A program made the translations under genes and the position numbers. From Fibrobacter sp. (GTDB lineage: Bacteria; Fibrobacterota; Fibrobacteria; Fibrobacterales; Fibrobacteraceae): a stretch of 64,000 nt of DNA. This document shows, piece after piece, positions 43,462-54,052 of this stretch. The DNA is taken from contig JAKSIH010000003.1 of assembly GCA_024398935.1 (NCBI GenBank), forward strand, positions 50,126-114,125. The letters are read 5' to 3'. How positions within the stretch are numbered: the first letter of the stretch is position 1; the number at the start of each line of letters is the position of its first letter. A model generated the notes under the pieces. That model worked only from the letters and a program-made list of their open reading frames with translations, made no database searches and was not told the origin of the DNA.

Positions 43462-44328
43462 CTACACAGTATCCACGAAGGTCCGTTCAATACGGCTGAA
43501 CATTACAAGGCCAACAAAGAAAACAAGGAGACTGATACCCCAGCTCAGCAAATAATAATGCAGATCAAAATAGCCGAATCCAAAAACGCCGTAACGGAAT
43601 GTAGTGATAATGGGCGTCACCGGGTTAAGCATATAAAGGGCCAGGTACTTTTCCGGAACCAGGTTCAGGCCATACGCGATAGGCGAACCGTACTGCCAAA
43701 GATGAAGGCCAAAAGTCACCAGCATCATCAGGTCCCTGAACTTAGTCGTCACCGAGGAAACGATAATGCCAAGTCCCACCGACAGAAACATCATCTGCAA
43801 AATACAGAGCGGCACAAGCAGCAGCGCCCAGGTGACATGGATACCCGTATTTCCCTGAACAAAGAAATATATCCAGAATCCAAACAGCATGGCAAGCTGT
43901 ATACCCAGGGCAATCAGCTTCGAAAACGCAGTCGCAACGGGCATCACCAATCGCGGGTAATAAACCTTGCTCATGGTCCAACGGTTCGCTAGGAACGTGC
44001 CCGCCGTAGTATTCAAAGTCGACGAGAAATAGCTAAAGCAGATGTTTCCCGCCATGTAAAAAAGAAATCCGGGAACAGCAAAATCGCCGGCGACATCCGC
44101 GGTAGTCAGCCTCGCCAGGTTACCAAAGACAATGGTAAAAACAATCGTCGTTAAGAGCGGCTGGACAATCGCCCAGGCGGGTCCCAGCAAGGTCTGCTTG
44201 TAGGCCGCCGTAAAATCGCGCTTGACCAGCAAAAAAATCAAGTCCCGGTAGCGAAAAGTCTCCCGCAGGTGCAAGTCGAAAAACTTGTGCCTGGAAGTAA
44301 TCACTGTTTTGAAGTTGGACTCGATCAT
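43462..44328 (-). CDS. wzm: ABC-2 polysaccharide export permease (Wzm-like)
   Basis: 288 residues. N-terminal amphipathic segment (FFDLHLRETFRYRDLIFLLV) then six membrane helices, for example GFLFYMAGNICFSYFSS, AFSKLIALGIQLAMLFGFW and LLLVPLCILQMMFLSVGLGI. TLLGPAWAIVQPLLTTIVF is the conserved interfacial segment of the Wzm/TagG family. Partner of the Wzt-like ATPase. It is first in the operon, with a 243-base AT-rich leader (44329-44571) in which I see no gene or convincing promoter. Confidence 0.93.
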   Translation of the reverse strand: MIESNFKTVITSRHKFFDLHLRETFRYRDLIFLLVKRDFTAAYKQTLLGPAWAIVQPLLTTIVFTIVFGNLARLTTADVAGDFAVPGFLFYMAGNICFSYFSSTLNTTAGTFLANRWTMSKVYYPRLVMPVATAFSKLIALGIQLAMLFGFWIYFFVQGNTGIHVTWALLLVPLCILQMMFLSVGLGIIVSSVTTKFRDLMMLVTFGLHLWQYGSPIAYGLNLVPEKYLALYMLNPVTPIITTFRYGVFGFGYFDLHYYLLSWGISLLVFFVGLVMFSRIERTFVDTV

Positions 44329-44571
44329 TCAAGATTTAATATAGAAACTTGAATAACAAAGGATAGCCCACCACACAGCCGTTGTACTTTACAGTCAGTT
44401 TTTTATCTGAAACAGATTCATAAATCCTTCAGGTTAGAATCAACAAAACTGCCGATATCAAATCGATTATCCATACTACCAAAATACAAGCAATTTTAGG
44501 TCAAATCGCAATATTTTTGCTAATATATTGGCAATAAAGAACCTTTAAACAGAAGGCTTTTCAAAAATTCG

Positions 44572-45510
44572 TTACAAACTAGATTCTCCAAGAACCTCCT
44601 TTGCACAATCCCTTATGGAAGAAAAGTAACTCTTCACATATTTTTGGGGATTGGCGCGAATCTGACTCACAATGTAAAGACCGACCTTTTTTTTGATTTC
44701 GTCACCATCAGAATCGGAACACCCTTCCTGCAGTTCCAGCAATTTACGGATGGCATCCATTTCGGTTTCGTTTCTCAACTTTTCGCTTTGGAAATTTTCA
44801 AACTCAATTATGTTAGACAGCTCAATCTTTTGCAAACGATCCCTGAGTTCCTTGTCGGGACAGGTTTTCTGGATGAACTTTATCAGCGAATAGCTGCCGT
44901 TAATAGAATTCCAAATCGGTTTTGCGAGAACATTCCACAAGTCCCGTTTGCGTTTCGAGAGTCTCCCGATCCACATTACACCATCTATATTAAACAGTCG
45001 ATACTCTGCAGGATAATCATTTTGCAGCTTTAAAGATTCAAGCATCATCTTGACACTTTCGATTTTCACCAAGGAATCCCGCTTGATTCGCTTTTCAAGA
45101 AGACAATCTCCGCTCCAAGAAAATTCAACCTGCACATCAAACTTAATCTGATAGCATCTTTTCGACACGAAGCCAAAATGATCCTGATAGACTTTTACGC
45201 TTTCGGCAATCACTTGACGATGAAGTCCAAATTCATCAACACAGTTCATCTTGAAGTCTTCGTGCAGAATTGTTTCGGACAAATTCAGAACATTTCTTAA
45301 TCTTACCAGATTACCTTCGTCATCCATCTGAACTTCAATGACATTATCTTTCAAAATAAAAGATTCACCACGTGCAAACGACTTGACTGAATCAATGTTT
45401 TCCAATTCATTCAAATTGCCATACTTTCCATACTCAATTTTTGCACTATAGGTTCGTTTTCCACGAGCGTTTACAGAGACTTTGCCTTTATAATAAAAAT
45501 CTTTGCTCAT
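44572..45510 (-). CDS. Hypothetical protein, second gene of an orphan pair
   Basis: 312 residues from the ATG at 45510, which has AGGAG upstream and overlaps the stop of the previous gene as ATGA; the frame is open 7 codons further. There is no signal peptide or membrane helix, so it is cytoplasmic. The N-terminal half is beta-rich (FYYKGKVSVNARGKRTYSAK). The second half is helical (EMDAIRKLLELQEGC). No family recognised. Its start resembles that of its neighbour only in the short MSK opening and in a GKY segment. Codon use is less biased than that of the core genes. Confidence 0.6.
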   Translation of the reverse strand: MSKDFYYKGKVSVNARGKRTYSAKIEYGKYGNLNELENIDSVKSFARGESFILKDNVIEVQMDDEGNLVRLRNVLNLSETILHEDFKMNCVDEFGLHRQVIAESVKVYQDHFGFVSKRCYQIKFDVQVEFSWSGDCLLEKRIKRDSLVKIESVKMMLESLKLQNDYPAEYRLFNIDGVMWIGRLSKRKRDLWNVLAKPIWNSINGSYSLIKFIQKTCPDKELRDRLQKIELSNIIEFENFQSEKLRNETEMDAIRKLLELQEGCSDSDGDEIKKKVGLYIVSQIRANPQKYVKSYFSSIRDCAKEVLGESSL

Positions 45511-46640
45511 AACGATTCTCCTGTAACACATGCTTGTGCATAAAGTGCTATAGATTCAATATCATAATCCGTAAAATCAAGGGGATTACAATCAATCATC
45601 TTTTTCAAATGAGATAAAAACACCTTCTTTGAAACTTTTTCATTTTCACCATATTTTTCAATGTAATCTTGCGCAACTTCGTTTCTTTTACGTTTTTCTT
45701 CGCATTCTTTCAAGGTCTTTTTCAGTTCACTCGCGGAGTCTTTAGCATGGTAGGCCATCCAATAATATTCTTGAGCGCAATCGTCATCATATCGATATTC
45801 ACGATTCAAGCCCTGAACAATCTGCTCAGCATAAATCAAGTCCTGTTCATGAGTGTCCTTGGGAGTTCTATAATAAAAGCAATTCTTTTTATCGAGATGA
45901 AAATCCTTGGGACAGACAATAAATTTTTCTAAAAAAAGAGGAATAAAATCGAATCGTTTTAAGTCCAACGGGCCAGCAGCTGTCCTTGAACTATCAAAAT
46001 TTTCATCAACAGAAAACTCATAGCTAATTTCCATATCGAAATAAATTCGAAACGAAAAAGAGTCCGCCTTGGATTCTCGTGAAGTATAGTTGACACTAAA
46101 CCGATCTGGGCAACCTTCCCACTTGAAATCAGCAACATCGATACTATCATAAACAATCTTGTTGCGAATAAGATAAAGGCTTGCAGGAGAATCCTGGTTG
46201 TAAAGTGACGAAACGATTTTCATGGCCGCTTGCAGCAGACTTGCGCAATCGTCTTCAACAATTGCCGTTGTCGTATAAACCTTGATATAATTGTTCTTGA
46301 TCGTAAACGATTTTCCATAAAGAAAATCATAAAAATCAGGCATATCCCTTTGCGGCACGAAATCAGCAGGAATATCATCAAGCATATTGGAAACAAGTTC
46401 CTTCTCAGATTTTGTTTCGTTCTTATAGTTCAACCAGAGCGTATAACGGTCTAGTCGGCTAAAATGCTTACCTTCACCTTGCGCCTTGAACTGCTTCGCA
46501 AAAGAGTCTAAGGAATCAAGTTCATATTTACCACTCCAGACCTTTTTTATATGATTCTGGTAAAGGACGATAAACCCCGTAAAAAAGAAATCTCCACTAC
46601 CAAGATTCCAAATCGTTTTATTTTGCTGTATTTTTGACAT
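45507..46640 (-). CDS. Hypothetical protein, first gene of an orphan pair
   Basis: 377 residues; the start at 46640 fits a GGTGAGTC-like weak ribosome site. It has mixed beta segments (IVLYQNHIKKVWSGKYELDS) and a charged helical C-terminal third (ASELKKTLKECEEKRKRN). No signal peptide, membrane helix or catalytic motif recognised. The stop overlaps the next start by four bases. Both proteins lie in the accessory strip between the ABC exporter and the AAA-ATPase-like pseudogene. Function unknown. Confidence 0.6.
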   Translation of the reverse strand: MSKIQQNKTIWNLGSGDFFFTGFIVLYQNHIKKVWSGKYELDSLDSFAKQFKAQGEGKHFSRLDRYTLWLNYKNETKSEKELVSNMLDDIPADFVPQRDMPDFYDFLYGKSFTIKNNYIKVYTTTAIVEDDCASLLQAAMKIVSSLYNQDSPASLYLIRNKIVYDSIDVADFKWEGCPDRFSVNYTSRESKADSFSFRIYFDMEISYEFSVDENFDSSRTAAGPLDLKRFDFIPLFLEKFIVCPKDFHLDKKNCFYYRTPKDTHEQDLIYAEQIVQGLNREYRYDDDCAQEYYWMAYHAKDSASELKKTLKECEEKRKRNEVAQDYIEKYGENEKVSKKVFLSHLKKMIDCNPLDFTDYDIESIALYAQACVTGESL

Positions 46641-46856
46641 GACTCACCGCAATTAAAAAAGTCAACCATCAACAGCGGCAATATAAATTCGCCAACATAA
46701 GTTCGTCAAGGTCTTCGACTTTTCATTGAAGCTCCTTTTTCTAGGCATTATTCATTTTGCAAACTACAGGCGACACGAATTCACAAATTATAAACAAACT
46801 CTCTAAAAAAATTCATTCCCTTGACAAGGCGAATTCAACAAATTTATTTTCGGGGT

Positions 46857-48368
46857 ATGGCTTTGAAAAATTTTCCCATCGGCGTGCACGACTTCACACA
46901 AATCCGCGAAAACGGATATCATTATGTGGACAAAAGCTGGACACTACGCCTGCACCAAATCATTCGTAAAGTCAGAGACAAAGAAAATGCAGATGTCGTC
47001 GTTCTCGAATAGCAATCTAAGCCTAGATAAATTCGACAAAGGATTTCACGCATCAAGTTGGTGTTTTGAGTCCCCATCGGAATCAGGCAGCAACCACATC
47101 GCAGCCCTTTACCAAAGCGGATATTTAACAATTAAGGATTTTGACATGAATATGTTCACATTAGGATTTCCAAACGAAGAAACACGATCTTGCTTCCACA
47201 AGATTTTCGCAGAATCACAACGCAAGAACAAATTTGTCAACCCGGGCAACGAAATTTTTAAGCAAGCAAAAAATTCACCCTTATTCGTAGACAAGTCGCA
47301 CGCAATCGCAAGCATAAACCGAATTGTAAGAACCTATGATAGCAGGGTATGCGTGACACGGCCTTGCGGTTTCGGGAAAACCACTTTCGCCAACATGCTT
47401 GCAGCCTACTACAGCAAGGATTGCGACAGCCGGCACCTTTTCAACAACCTGAAAATCGCAAACGACCCCAGTTTTGAAAAATATTTAAACAAACTAAATG
47501 TAATTCATTTTAATGTTGCCGACTTTTTGGAATACTCTCAAATAGGCGACATTGTTCCAGAAATCAACACAAGAATCGTCTCGGAACTAAAAAGTTTATT
47601 CCCACAAGTAAACTATTATTCCGACGATAAATTGGTCTGCACTTTGGGCCAAATTTATAGTGCAACTTCGGAACAATTCGTCTTCATCATCGACGATTAC
47701 GACCTTCTCGTTCGGCGTCGTTTCCCTGAAGAGAACATCATCAGCTTTTTCCATTTCATGATTGGGCTGTTCAAAAATTCAAACATAGCTCCAGCCATCG
47801 CCCTTGTTTACATTACCGGAATCCTGCCGGTAATGCGCACCGCGTCGCAAAGCGGTCTAAACAATTTTCGTGAATACTCTATGCTCGGATCGTACCGATT
47901 GGCCGATAGCGTCGGCTTTACCAAAGAGGAGGTCAACGAGCTTTGCAAAGCTCAAGACATGAACTTCGAAGAATGCAAGCGCCGGTACAACGGTTACAAC
48001 TTGAACGGCGAGGAAATCTACAATTCATTTTCCGTCATCAGGGCAATGCGCAACCGAGAGTTTTCGAACAACCAAATCGATTCGGTTGCTTTTGAAGTCG
48101 TTGGCAACTTAATACGGCAAAACTTCAAGGGTATCCTTGACGATATAAAGTTCATGCTTGATGGTGGCAGAATTGAAGTAAATGTCACCTCCTACCTAAA
48201 CGCAAAATGACTGATTTTCGCAACAAGGACGGCGTGTTCACATGTCTGATACACTTTGGACATCTAGCGATTGACAAAGGCGAAAAAATGTGCTACATCC
48301 CCAATCAAGAAGTCCGCGATGAATGGATTCAATTCATCAAATCCAACCACATCGGTTTGGCTTCATAA
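46857..48368 (+). pseudogene. Scrambled AAA-ATPase-like / PD-(D/E)XK family pseudogene (two remnants)
   Basis: The family (N-terminal AAA-ATPase-like domain, C-terminal nuclease-like domain) is recognisable in pieces. The first copy starts MALKNFPIGVHDFTQIREN at 46857 and stops at 47012. Its later part, ALYQSGYLTIKDFD and TLGFPNEE, continues in another frame from about 47090. A second copy begins near 47235 (FVNPGNEIFKQAKNSPLFVD) with a Walker-like RPCGFGKTTFANML and IIDDYDLLV, running to a frame break at 48207-48210. There the frame shifts to MTDFRNKDGVFTCLIHFGHL, which ends at 48368. So one copy has an internal deletion and both have frameshifts; the C-terminal nuclease part is lost. A short open frame to about 48434 may be one more fragment. 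Confidence 0.75.
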
Positions 48369-48466
48369 TGATTCTGGATAAAATCAAAGCCCTTGAACAA
48401 GCTCAGGTAATTGAATGCTTGCTTAACAGTCAATGACTTTGCCCTTGCAAACTCATTGACGGCGCA

Positions 48467-49921
48467 TTACCACTTGAACCCGACGCGCAAATAAACCTGC
48501 GGGTCGTCAACGAAGGTGATGCTGCCGGTAAAGGCGGTATATTGACCTTCATAGGTTACAGAAGGCGTGATGGAGTATTGCATCTTGGCACCCTTCAGGA
48601 AGTGCTTGGTTCTTCCTCCTTCATACACATCATTTATAGAACTTCCGCCACTTGTTCCTTTCCAGTAGAAACGTTGAAGTACAGATGCAAATACATGCTG
48701 ATAACGGGTGTACATGAGCCAGTCAAAATTCATGCTATTTGGACCGTTTGGATTTCCTATAGGGTGATTTAAATTTGCTAATTGAGCCTTAGCCGAATCA
48801 TGGTGAACATAAGTATAAGGTTCTACACGAGAGGCTTCAAAAACCGTACCTGTTTCAAATTTCTTTGAGGCAATTTGAAAATCATGAGCAAGCTGCAAAC
48901 CTGCCATAAAGCCCCATCTGCAATTATTTCGTTCATTCTTAAACAGTTCATCGGGACTTTCCATATCATCCAACATAAATTCCGAATAAATTCTCGCAAA
49001 GCGGAGCAAGCGATAGTTTGCATCTACAGAAATAGATCCGTTATTACTTGTTTCCGAGAAGTTTCCCTTTTCAATAAATAGCGGAATAATCGGCACCATC
49101 AACAGGGGCTTGCTATCGTTATAAATCACCTGAAGTTCACTTACGCCAAGAGTCAAGTTGCCCAGGGCCAGTTCATATCGATGAGCATACATATTACGCT
49201 CGTTTTGATTAATATCATCCCAGCTAATTTCACCGACACGCAAATCGCCATAAGCAGACACAATATGCAAAGGGCCCATAAACACATCCAAAGTCATGAA
49301 TGTGTAAGGCAAGGCAAACTGGTTCAGCGTCAGGTTGTTGTAGAAACCCGGACCCCAGTGCAACACATCGCGACCGACATTCAAACGGAATCTATTCCAA
49401 TTAACTCCAACCTGTCCACGATAGCGGGAATAGCTTACATATTCAATGTCACCAAACTGTTCATCGAATACTTCATGATCCCAAGCCTTAGGGCGTTTGG
49501 CACTATGCGATTCCACATACATGCGCGCATCCAAAGAAAAATCAACAGAATCAATATATCCTCGAACAAATAAACCGCCATCAATCCCCGGCCAAATAGT
49601 ATCACCAAGAGATTCTCCACCACGGTAATCTAAACCACCTGTAATGGACGCGGCAATTCTAAAATCACTTCCCCCTAAACGAAATAGAGCATCTTTTTCG
49701 GTCTCGTCAAAATTCTTGCGGAACGTGGTATCGCGTTTTGGGTAAGCAAAGAACTGCGGTTCCTCCCCCATGGTCACGCGATGGTATTCAAACAAAAATG
49801 GATTCGCCTCCAGCATGCGCAGGTTACGCATTCGTTCAGGAGCGATCGTTGGGGCTGCTGCAAAGGCATTACCACAAACCAGAACTATCAGTCCCCAAAA
49901 AACATATGATATATTCTTCAT
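48467..49921 (-). CDS. Wzi-like capsule-assembly outer-membrane protein
   Basis: 484 residues from the ATG at 49921, chosen for GGAGC upstream; the frame is open 13 codons further. Signal peptide (LIVLVCGNAFAAAP). The body is a large beta-barrel. GRDVLHWGPGFYNNLTLNQF and FMTLDVFMGPLHIVSAYGDL match the conserved centre of the capsule assembly Wzi family, which binds capsular glycan at the cell surface. It ends with an aromatic strand (YLRVGFKW), as outer-membrane barrels do. It is 19 bases after a glycosyltransferase gene on the same strand. Confidence 0.85.
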   Translation of the reverse strand: MKNISYVFWGLIVLVCGNAFAAAPTIAPERMRNLRMLEANPFLFEYHRVTMGEEPQFFAYPKRDTTFRKNFDETEKDALFRLGGSDFRIAASITGGLDYRGGESLGDTIWPGIDGGLFVRGYIDSVDFSLDARMYVESHSAKRPKAWDHEVFDEQFGDIEYVSYSRYRGQVGVNWNRFRLNVGRDVLHWGPGFYNNLTLNQFALPYTFMTLDVFMGPLHIVSAYGDLRVGEISWDDINQNERNMYAHRYELALGNLTLGVSELQVIYNDSKPLLMVPIIPLFIEKGNFSETSNNGSISVDANYRLLRFARIYSEFMLDDMESPDELFKNERNNCRWGFMAGLQLAHDFQIASKKFETGTVFEASRVEPYTYVHHDSAKAQLANLNHPIGNPNGPNSMNFDWLMYTRYQHVFASVLQRFYWKGTSGGSSINDVYEGGRTKHFLKGAKMQYSITPSVTYEGQYTAFTGSITFVDDPQVYLRVGFKW

Positions 49922-49940
49922 AAAAGCTCCACACAAGAAA

Positions 49941-50918
49941 TTATTTTCGCAGCAATGCATACACTTTAAACAACAAAATAAAAAGATAAGTCAAGTGATA
50001 CTTAACAAAAAGAAATCTTGCCAATCCTTTTCTCGAAAAGGACTTCTTATCCAATTCTGCGATAATTTTTTCAGAACCAGGGAAAAGTCTTCTATAACGA
50101 GAAACTTTTGAAAAACTATTTGTAATAAGATTTATTTTTGCTAGAAATTGAAAAGCTGATACAGTTTTTTCATACAATTTGTAGTCCGTTTTGCTTTCAA
50201 AAAAACATGTCAAATTTTCAGCAATGGTGATCATTTGTTCAACTGTTTTTTCTCCGTAAGAAAAAGTCATTGCCCCAGTATTTGCCTTATTGTAATGATA
50301 ATAAGAGCCCTCTATATGAACAACTTTTCGTCCGTAGTAAAACAACCGCATCATCAAGCCATTGTCTTCTAACATATCCAATCCGTCCCATGGATAAACA
50401 TCATTGTCTACATACAATGATCGACGCACAAGCTTATTGTGAACAAACCATGCGAACACATGCGAATACCATTGTTGCAAAACAATCGGACATTCATCAG
50501 AAATTAATCGAACCTCGTCAACAACTGTTTTATCAGTATATTCTTTTTTTTCATCGCAAACAACAATATCCGCATTTTCTAGTAGGGCCGTCTCATACAT
50601 TTTTTCATAGAGATCAATATCTACAAAATCATCACCATCACACTGAATTACAAACATTCCTGTCGATGCTTGCATTCCTACTCTACGAACGAATGCGGAT
50701 CCCATATTTTGGCGATTTCGAATTATGCGAACTTGATTTTGTCTTTGAGGATACGCCTTTAAAACTGCATTCATTATTTCAATAGAGTTGTCGGGGCTGC
50801 AGTCATCTACAAAAATAAACTCCATATCCTCTAATGATTGTTCAAATAATGAACGCGCACAACGCTCTATATAAGAAGCAACTTTATATATAGGGACTAT
50901 AACAGAAACTAAAGCCAT
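49941..50918 (-). CDS. Glycosyltransferase family 2
   Basis: 325 residues from the ATG at 50918. GT-A fold: VSVIVPIYKVASYIERC, FIFVDDCSPDNS, MGSAFVRRVGMQASTGMFV and IQCDGDDFVD with the D-x-D. It adds one sugar to a lipid-linked repeat unit on the cytoplasmic face. The C-terminal 60 residues are basic with a hydrophobic end (FLFVKYHLTYLFILLFKVYA), a membrane-binding tail. It is divergent from the main glycan operon, with 96 bases between the two starts. Confidence 0.9.
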   Translation of the reverse strand: MALVSVIVPIYKVASYIERCARSLFEQSLEDMEFIFVDDCSPDNSIEIMNAVLKAYPQRQNQVRIIRNRQNMGSAFVRRVGMQASTGMFVIQCDGDDFVDIDLYEKMYETALLENADIVVCDEKKEYTDKTVVDEVRLISDECPIVLQQWYSHVFAWFVHNKLVRRSLYVDNDVYPWDGLDMLEDNGLMMRLFYYGRKVVHIEGSYYHYNKANTGAMTFSYGEKTVEQMITIAENLTCFFESKTDYKLYEKTVSAFQFLAKINLITNSFSKVSRYRRLFPGSEKIIAELDKKSFSRKGLARFLFVKYHLTYLFILLFKVYALLRK

Positions 50919-51014
50919 GCAATCACCAAACAAATCAAGAATAACACACCTAAAAATAGCTTATTTAAGCAATAATCAAATTCACACACTTCTTAAATTT
51001 CTATTTTTCCCCCT

Positions 51015-51806
51015 ATGAAAAAGCCTTCTGTTAGTGTCATCATGGCAACCTACGATGGACAAGATCGAATATCTCTAAGCATTCGTTCTATTTTAAGCCA
51101 AACCTATGATGATTTTGAATTTATCATCTGCGATGATTGTTCAACAGACAACACCTACAAAATATTACAAGAATTAGCCCAAACAGATTCCCGCATAAAG
51201 ATCATACGAAACGAAAAAAATTCAAAATTGGCATACTCTCTTAACAAGTGCCTTGAACTGTGCCAAGGAGAATTCATCGCACGAATGGATGATGACGACG
51301 AAAGTCTCCCCCATAGACTAGAAACACAGGTAAATTTTCTCACCCAACACCCAGAGTATTCTGTCGTCGGTTCAAATGCAATCCTTAAGGAAGACAACAA
51401 AGAGCCAACATTACTTAAAGTCAAAGAATTCCCAAAAACAAACGATGTTCTACTTGGAACTCCATTTATACATCCCACAATAATGATGCGTAAACAAACT
51501 TACGACTTACTAAATGGATACACAGTCAGTTCTACAACAAAACGTTCACAGGACTGGGATTTATGGTTTAGATTTTTTGCAAAAAAACAAAAAGGGTACA
51601 ACATCCAAGAGCCACTATATCTTTACACACGAAATAGCTTACAAACCAAAAAAACAATTCAATCAGCCTTAACCTGCACAAAAATAATGCTACACGGTTA
51701 TCATCAGCTTAAGGTCCCTTTCTACAAATATGTTCTCTTGGTCAAGCCACTAGTCTCCGTACTGCTTCCAAATTTCATTCTTAAGTACATTCACTTAACG
51801 AAATAG
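51015..51806 (+). CDS. Glycosyltransferase family 2
   Basis: 263 residues. VSVIMATYDGQDRISLSIRS, FIICDDCSTDNT and FIARMDDDDESLPHRLE (D-x-D) are clear. W-D-L-W-F-R near residue 180 is the acceptor-side motif of this group. First gene of the plus-strand glycan operon; 7 bases before the next gene. The region is visibly richer in A and T than the core genes. Confidence 0.92.
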   Translation: MKKPSVSVIMATYDGQDRISLSIRSILSQTYDDFEFIICDDCSTDNTYKILQELAQTDSRIKIIRNEKNSKLAYSLNKCLELCQGEFIARMDDDDESLPHRLETQVNFLTQHPEYSVVGSNAILKEDNKEPTLLKVKEFPKTNDVLLGTPFIHPTIMMRKQTYDLLNGYTVSSTTKRSQDWDLWFRFFAKKQKGYNIQEPLYLYTRNSLQTKKTIQSALTCTKIMLHGYHQLKVPFYKYVLLVKPLVSVLLPNFILKYIHLTK

Positions 51807-51813
51807 AAATTTT

Positions 51814-52902
51814 ATGATCGATCTTTTAATCTATTTGGCAGTATTTATAGGCGCAACGCTTTTCCTGAACTTTCGTCAAGAAAACGACAAAACAATTAAT
51901 GTTACAAACATTATTGGCCTTATTGCTATAATAATTTTTGCTGCAGGTCGTTATCATGTGGGTACAGACTCAGGTACATACATGAGAATATTTGAAAGAT
52001 TTGGAGCAATCAACTGGTCTGATTTTTTCCATATTGTCGACTCCGATTATATATTCGCTTTACTTATCAAATTAACCTATCCACTAGGCGGTCGAGTCTT
52101 AACATGGGGAACCGTTGCCGCATTAACAGCAATTCCAGCATATCTAGCCTTACGAAAAGAATATCCAAAAGTATCTGTAACTGTCGCATTTACCATTTTT
52201 TTGTTTAGCTACTATGCAATAGGATTTAATGTAGCAAGGCAAATGATTGCCGTGGCAATCTGTTTTTACGGATTAAAGTTTATTTTTGCAAATAACCTCC
52301 TGCCATTCTTTCTGACAACAATTATCGCCCTTGGATTTCACTCTTCTGCAATTATTGTGTTACCAATGTGGTTCTTATGGGATCATAAAAACAATAGTCC
52401 CATAGATGGGAACAAACGTTTTTTCATTATATTCGCGACTGCAATAGTGTGTGCAGGATATCAAAAAGCAATAGATTTGTTTACCGGAGGATTTGATTAT
52501 TACGAGTCATACGGAGTCTACGCAGTAGAGTCAACACGCGGGCAAAATCGAGACATATACATCTACATATTGGAACTATTCCTAATTTTAAGTTTTAAAG
52601 AAAAATTAAAGGCTTTAGATTCACGAATTGGAGTAATGATCGATTTACTTACAATTTCAGTTTTAATTGGCTTAACAGGATTTTATCACCCTCAGGTCAA
52701 ACGTTTGGCCTACTATTACGCCATGCCTGCAAGGATGATTCTATTTGGTTATCTAAGTTCCATTTTTGCAAATGACAGAAGCCAACAAATTATTAAAATT
52801 TCAACAATCATCTGGTTTGTTGCCCAATTCATTTTAATTGTATATATATTAAAACAGGCAAATCTTATTCCATATCACTTTAACCTAACTAAGCCGTGGT
52901 AA
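51814..52902 (+). CDS. EpsG-family membrane protein, likely O-unit polymerase (Wzy role)
   Basis: 362 residues with about ten membrane helices. The family signature FAAGRYHVGTDSGTYMRIFE lies at about residues 43-62, and GFNVARQMIAVAICFYGLKF is the second conserved stretch. EpsG-like proteins polymerise repeat units in the periplasm. It lies between glycosyltransferases with 4-7 base gaps. No second polymerase candidate is seen except the 522-residue GT-C-like protein downstream. Confidence 0.85.
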   Translation: MIDLLIYLAVFIGATLFLNFRQENDKTINVTNIIGLIAIIIFAAGRYHVGTDSGTYMRIFERFGAINWSDFFHIVDSDYIFALLIKLTYPLGGRVLTWGTVAALTAIPAYLALRKEYPKVSVTVAFTIFLFSYYAIGFNVARQMIAVAICFYGLKFIFANNLLPFFLTTIIALGFHSSAIIVLPMWFLWDHKNNSPIDGNKRFFIIFATAIVCAGYQKAIDLFTGGFDYYESYGVYAVESTRGQNRDIYIYILELFLILSFKEKLKALDSRIGVMIDLLTISVLIGLTGFYHPQVKRLAYYYAMPARMILFGYLSSIFANDRSQQIIKISTIIWFVAQFILIVYILKQANLIPYHFNLTKPW

Positions 52903-52906
52903 ATCT

Positions 52907-54022
52907 ATGCAAAAAAGAATCCTCTTTTTTATAACATCTCTTGCAGGTGGCGGCGCCGAAAAGGTTCTCGTGAATATGGTAAATCATCTTGACAAAACAA
53001 AGTTCAAGGTGACAGTCCTAACATTATTTGATGTTGGTATAAATAAGAAAAATCTTTCTAACGATATAGAATACAAGTACGTTTTTAAACATCTTTTCAG
53101 AGGGAATACCCTTCTTTTCAAGTTATTCTCCCCCTCATTTCTGTTCAAGCACATGATCAAGGGAAAATATGATATTATCGTATCCTATTTTCAAGGGCCA
53201 ACAACAAGAATTATTGCAGGATGCACAGACCCGAACGCAAAATTAGTACAATGGATTCACAATGAATTTCACAACCGAAACGACATAGTCCACTGCTACA
53301 GAAATGATTCTGAATGCATCCAATTACAAAAGAAATTCAACGCAACTGTCTATGTCGCTAATACTGTCAAAGAGGCCTATTTAAAAACATTTCCTGAACT
53401 AGCAGGGAATGACCATGTTCTTTACAATATCGTTGAATTCGAAAAGATACGACAGTTATCTCAAGAACAGATCAATAATGAAAACATCTTTAACCATAAG
53501 TTCAACTTAATTAGCGTAGGTAGATTCGTACCCCAAAAAGCTTTTGATAGGCTACTGAACATCGTTGCGAAACTTAAGAATAACAAAATTGATATAGGAT
53601 TTACGCTTCTTGGATCAGGTCCCTTAGAAAAGAATCTAAGGGAACAAACAAAAGAACTTGGAATTGAAAATAATGTTAACTTTCTGGGTTATCTAACTAA
53701 CCCTTACAAGTATGTAAAAAATGCAGATTTATTCGTATGCAGTTCTCTACACGAAGGATTCAGCACTGCAGTTACAGAATCCTTAATCGTCGGAACACCA
53801 GTCATTACAACAAAATGTTCTGGCATGCAAGAGCTCCTTGGATATAATGAGTTTGGCGTAATCGTAGAGAATTCCGAAAGCGCTTTATACGACGGAATAA
53901 AAGAGCTGTTGACTAACAATTTTAGTTTGCAACATTATAAACAAAAGGCAGAACAACGTTCCAAATATTTTAATACACAAGAGACTCTAAAAAAAATACA
54001 AACCTTACTCCTATCATTATAA
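52907..54022 (+). CDS. Glycosyltransferase family 4
   Basis: 371 residues, GT-B fold. FFITSLAGGGAEKVLVNMV at the start binds the acceptor. LISVGRFVPQKAFDRLLNIV and FVCSSLHEGFSTAVTESLIV (E-x7-E motif) form the nucleotide-sugar site. It is a retaining transferase acting on the inner face of the membrane. 4 bases after the polymerase gene and 30 before the GT8 gene. Confidence 0.92.
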   Translation: MQKRILFFITSLAGGGAEKVLVNMVNHLDKTKFKVTVLTLFDVGINKKNLSNDIEYKYVFKHLFRGNTLLFKLFSPSFLFKHMIKGKYDIIVSYFQGPTTRIIAGCTDPNAKLVQWIHNEFHNRNDIVHCYRNDSECIQLQKKFNATVYVANTVKEAYLKTFPELAGNDHVLYNIVEFEKIRQLSQEQINNENIFNHKFNLISVGRFVPQKAFDRLLNIVAKLKNNKIDIGFTLLGSGPLEKNLREQTKELGIENNVNFLGYLTNPYKYVKNADLFVCSSLHEGFSTAVTESLIVGTPVITTKCSGMQELLGYNEFGVIVENSESALYDGIKELLTNNFSLQHYKQKAEQRSKYFNTQETLKKIQTLLLSL

Positions 54023-54052
54023 TCTTATCATCACCTACAGTATTCTTATTTT

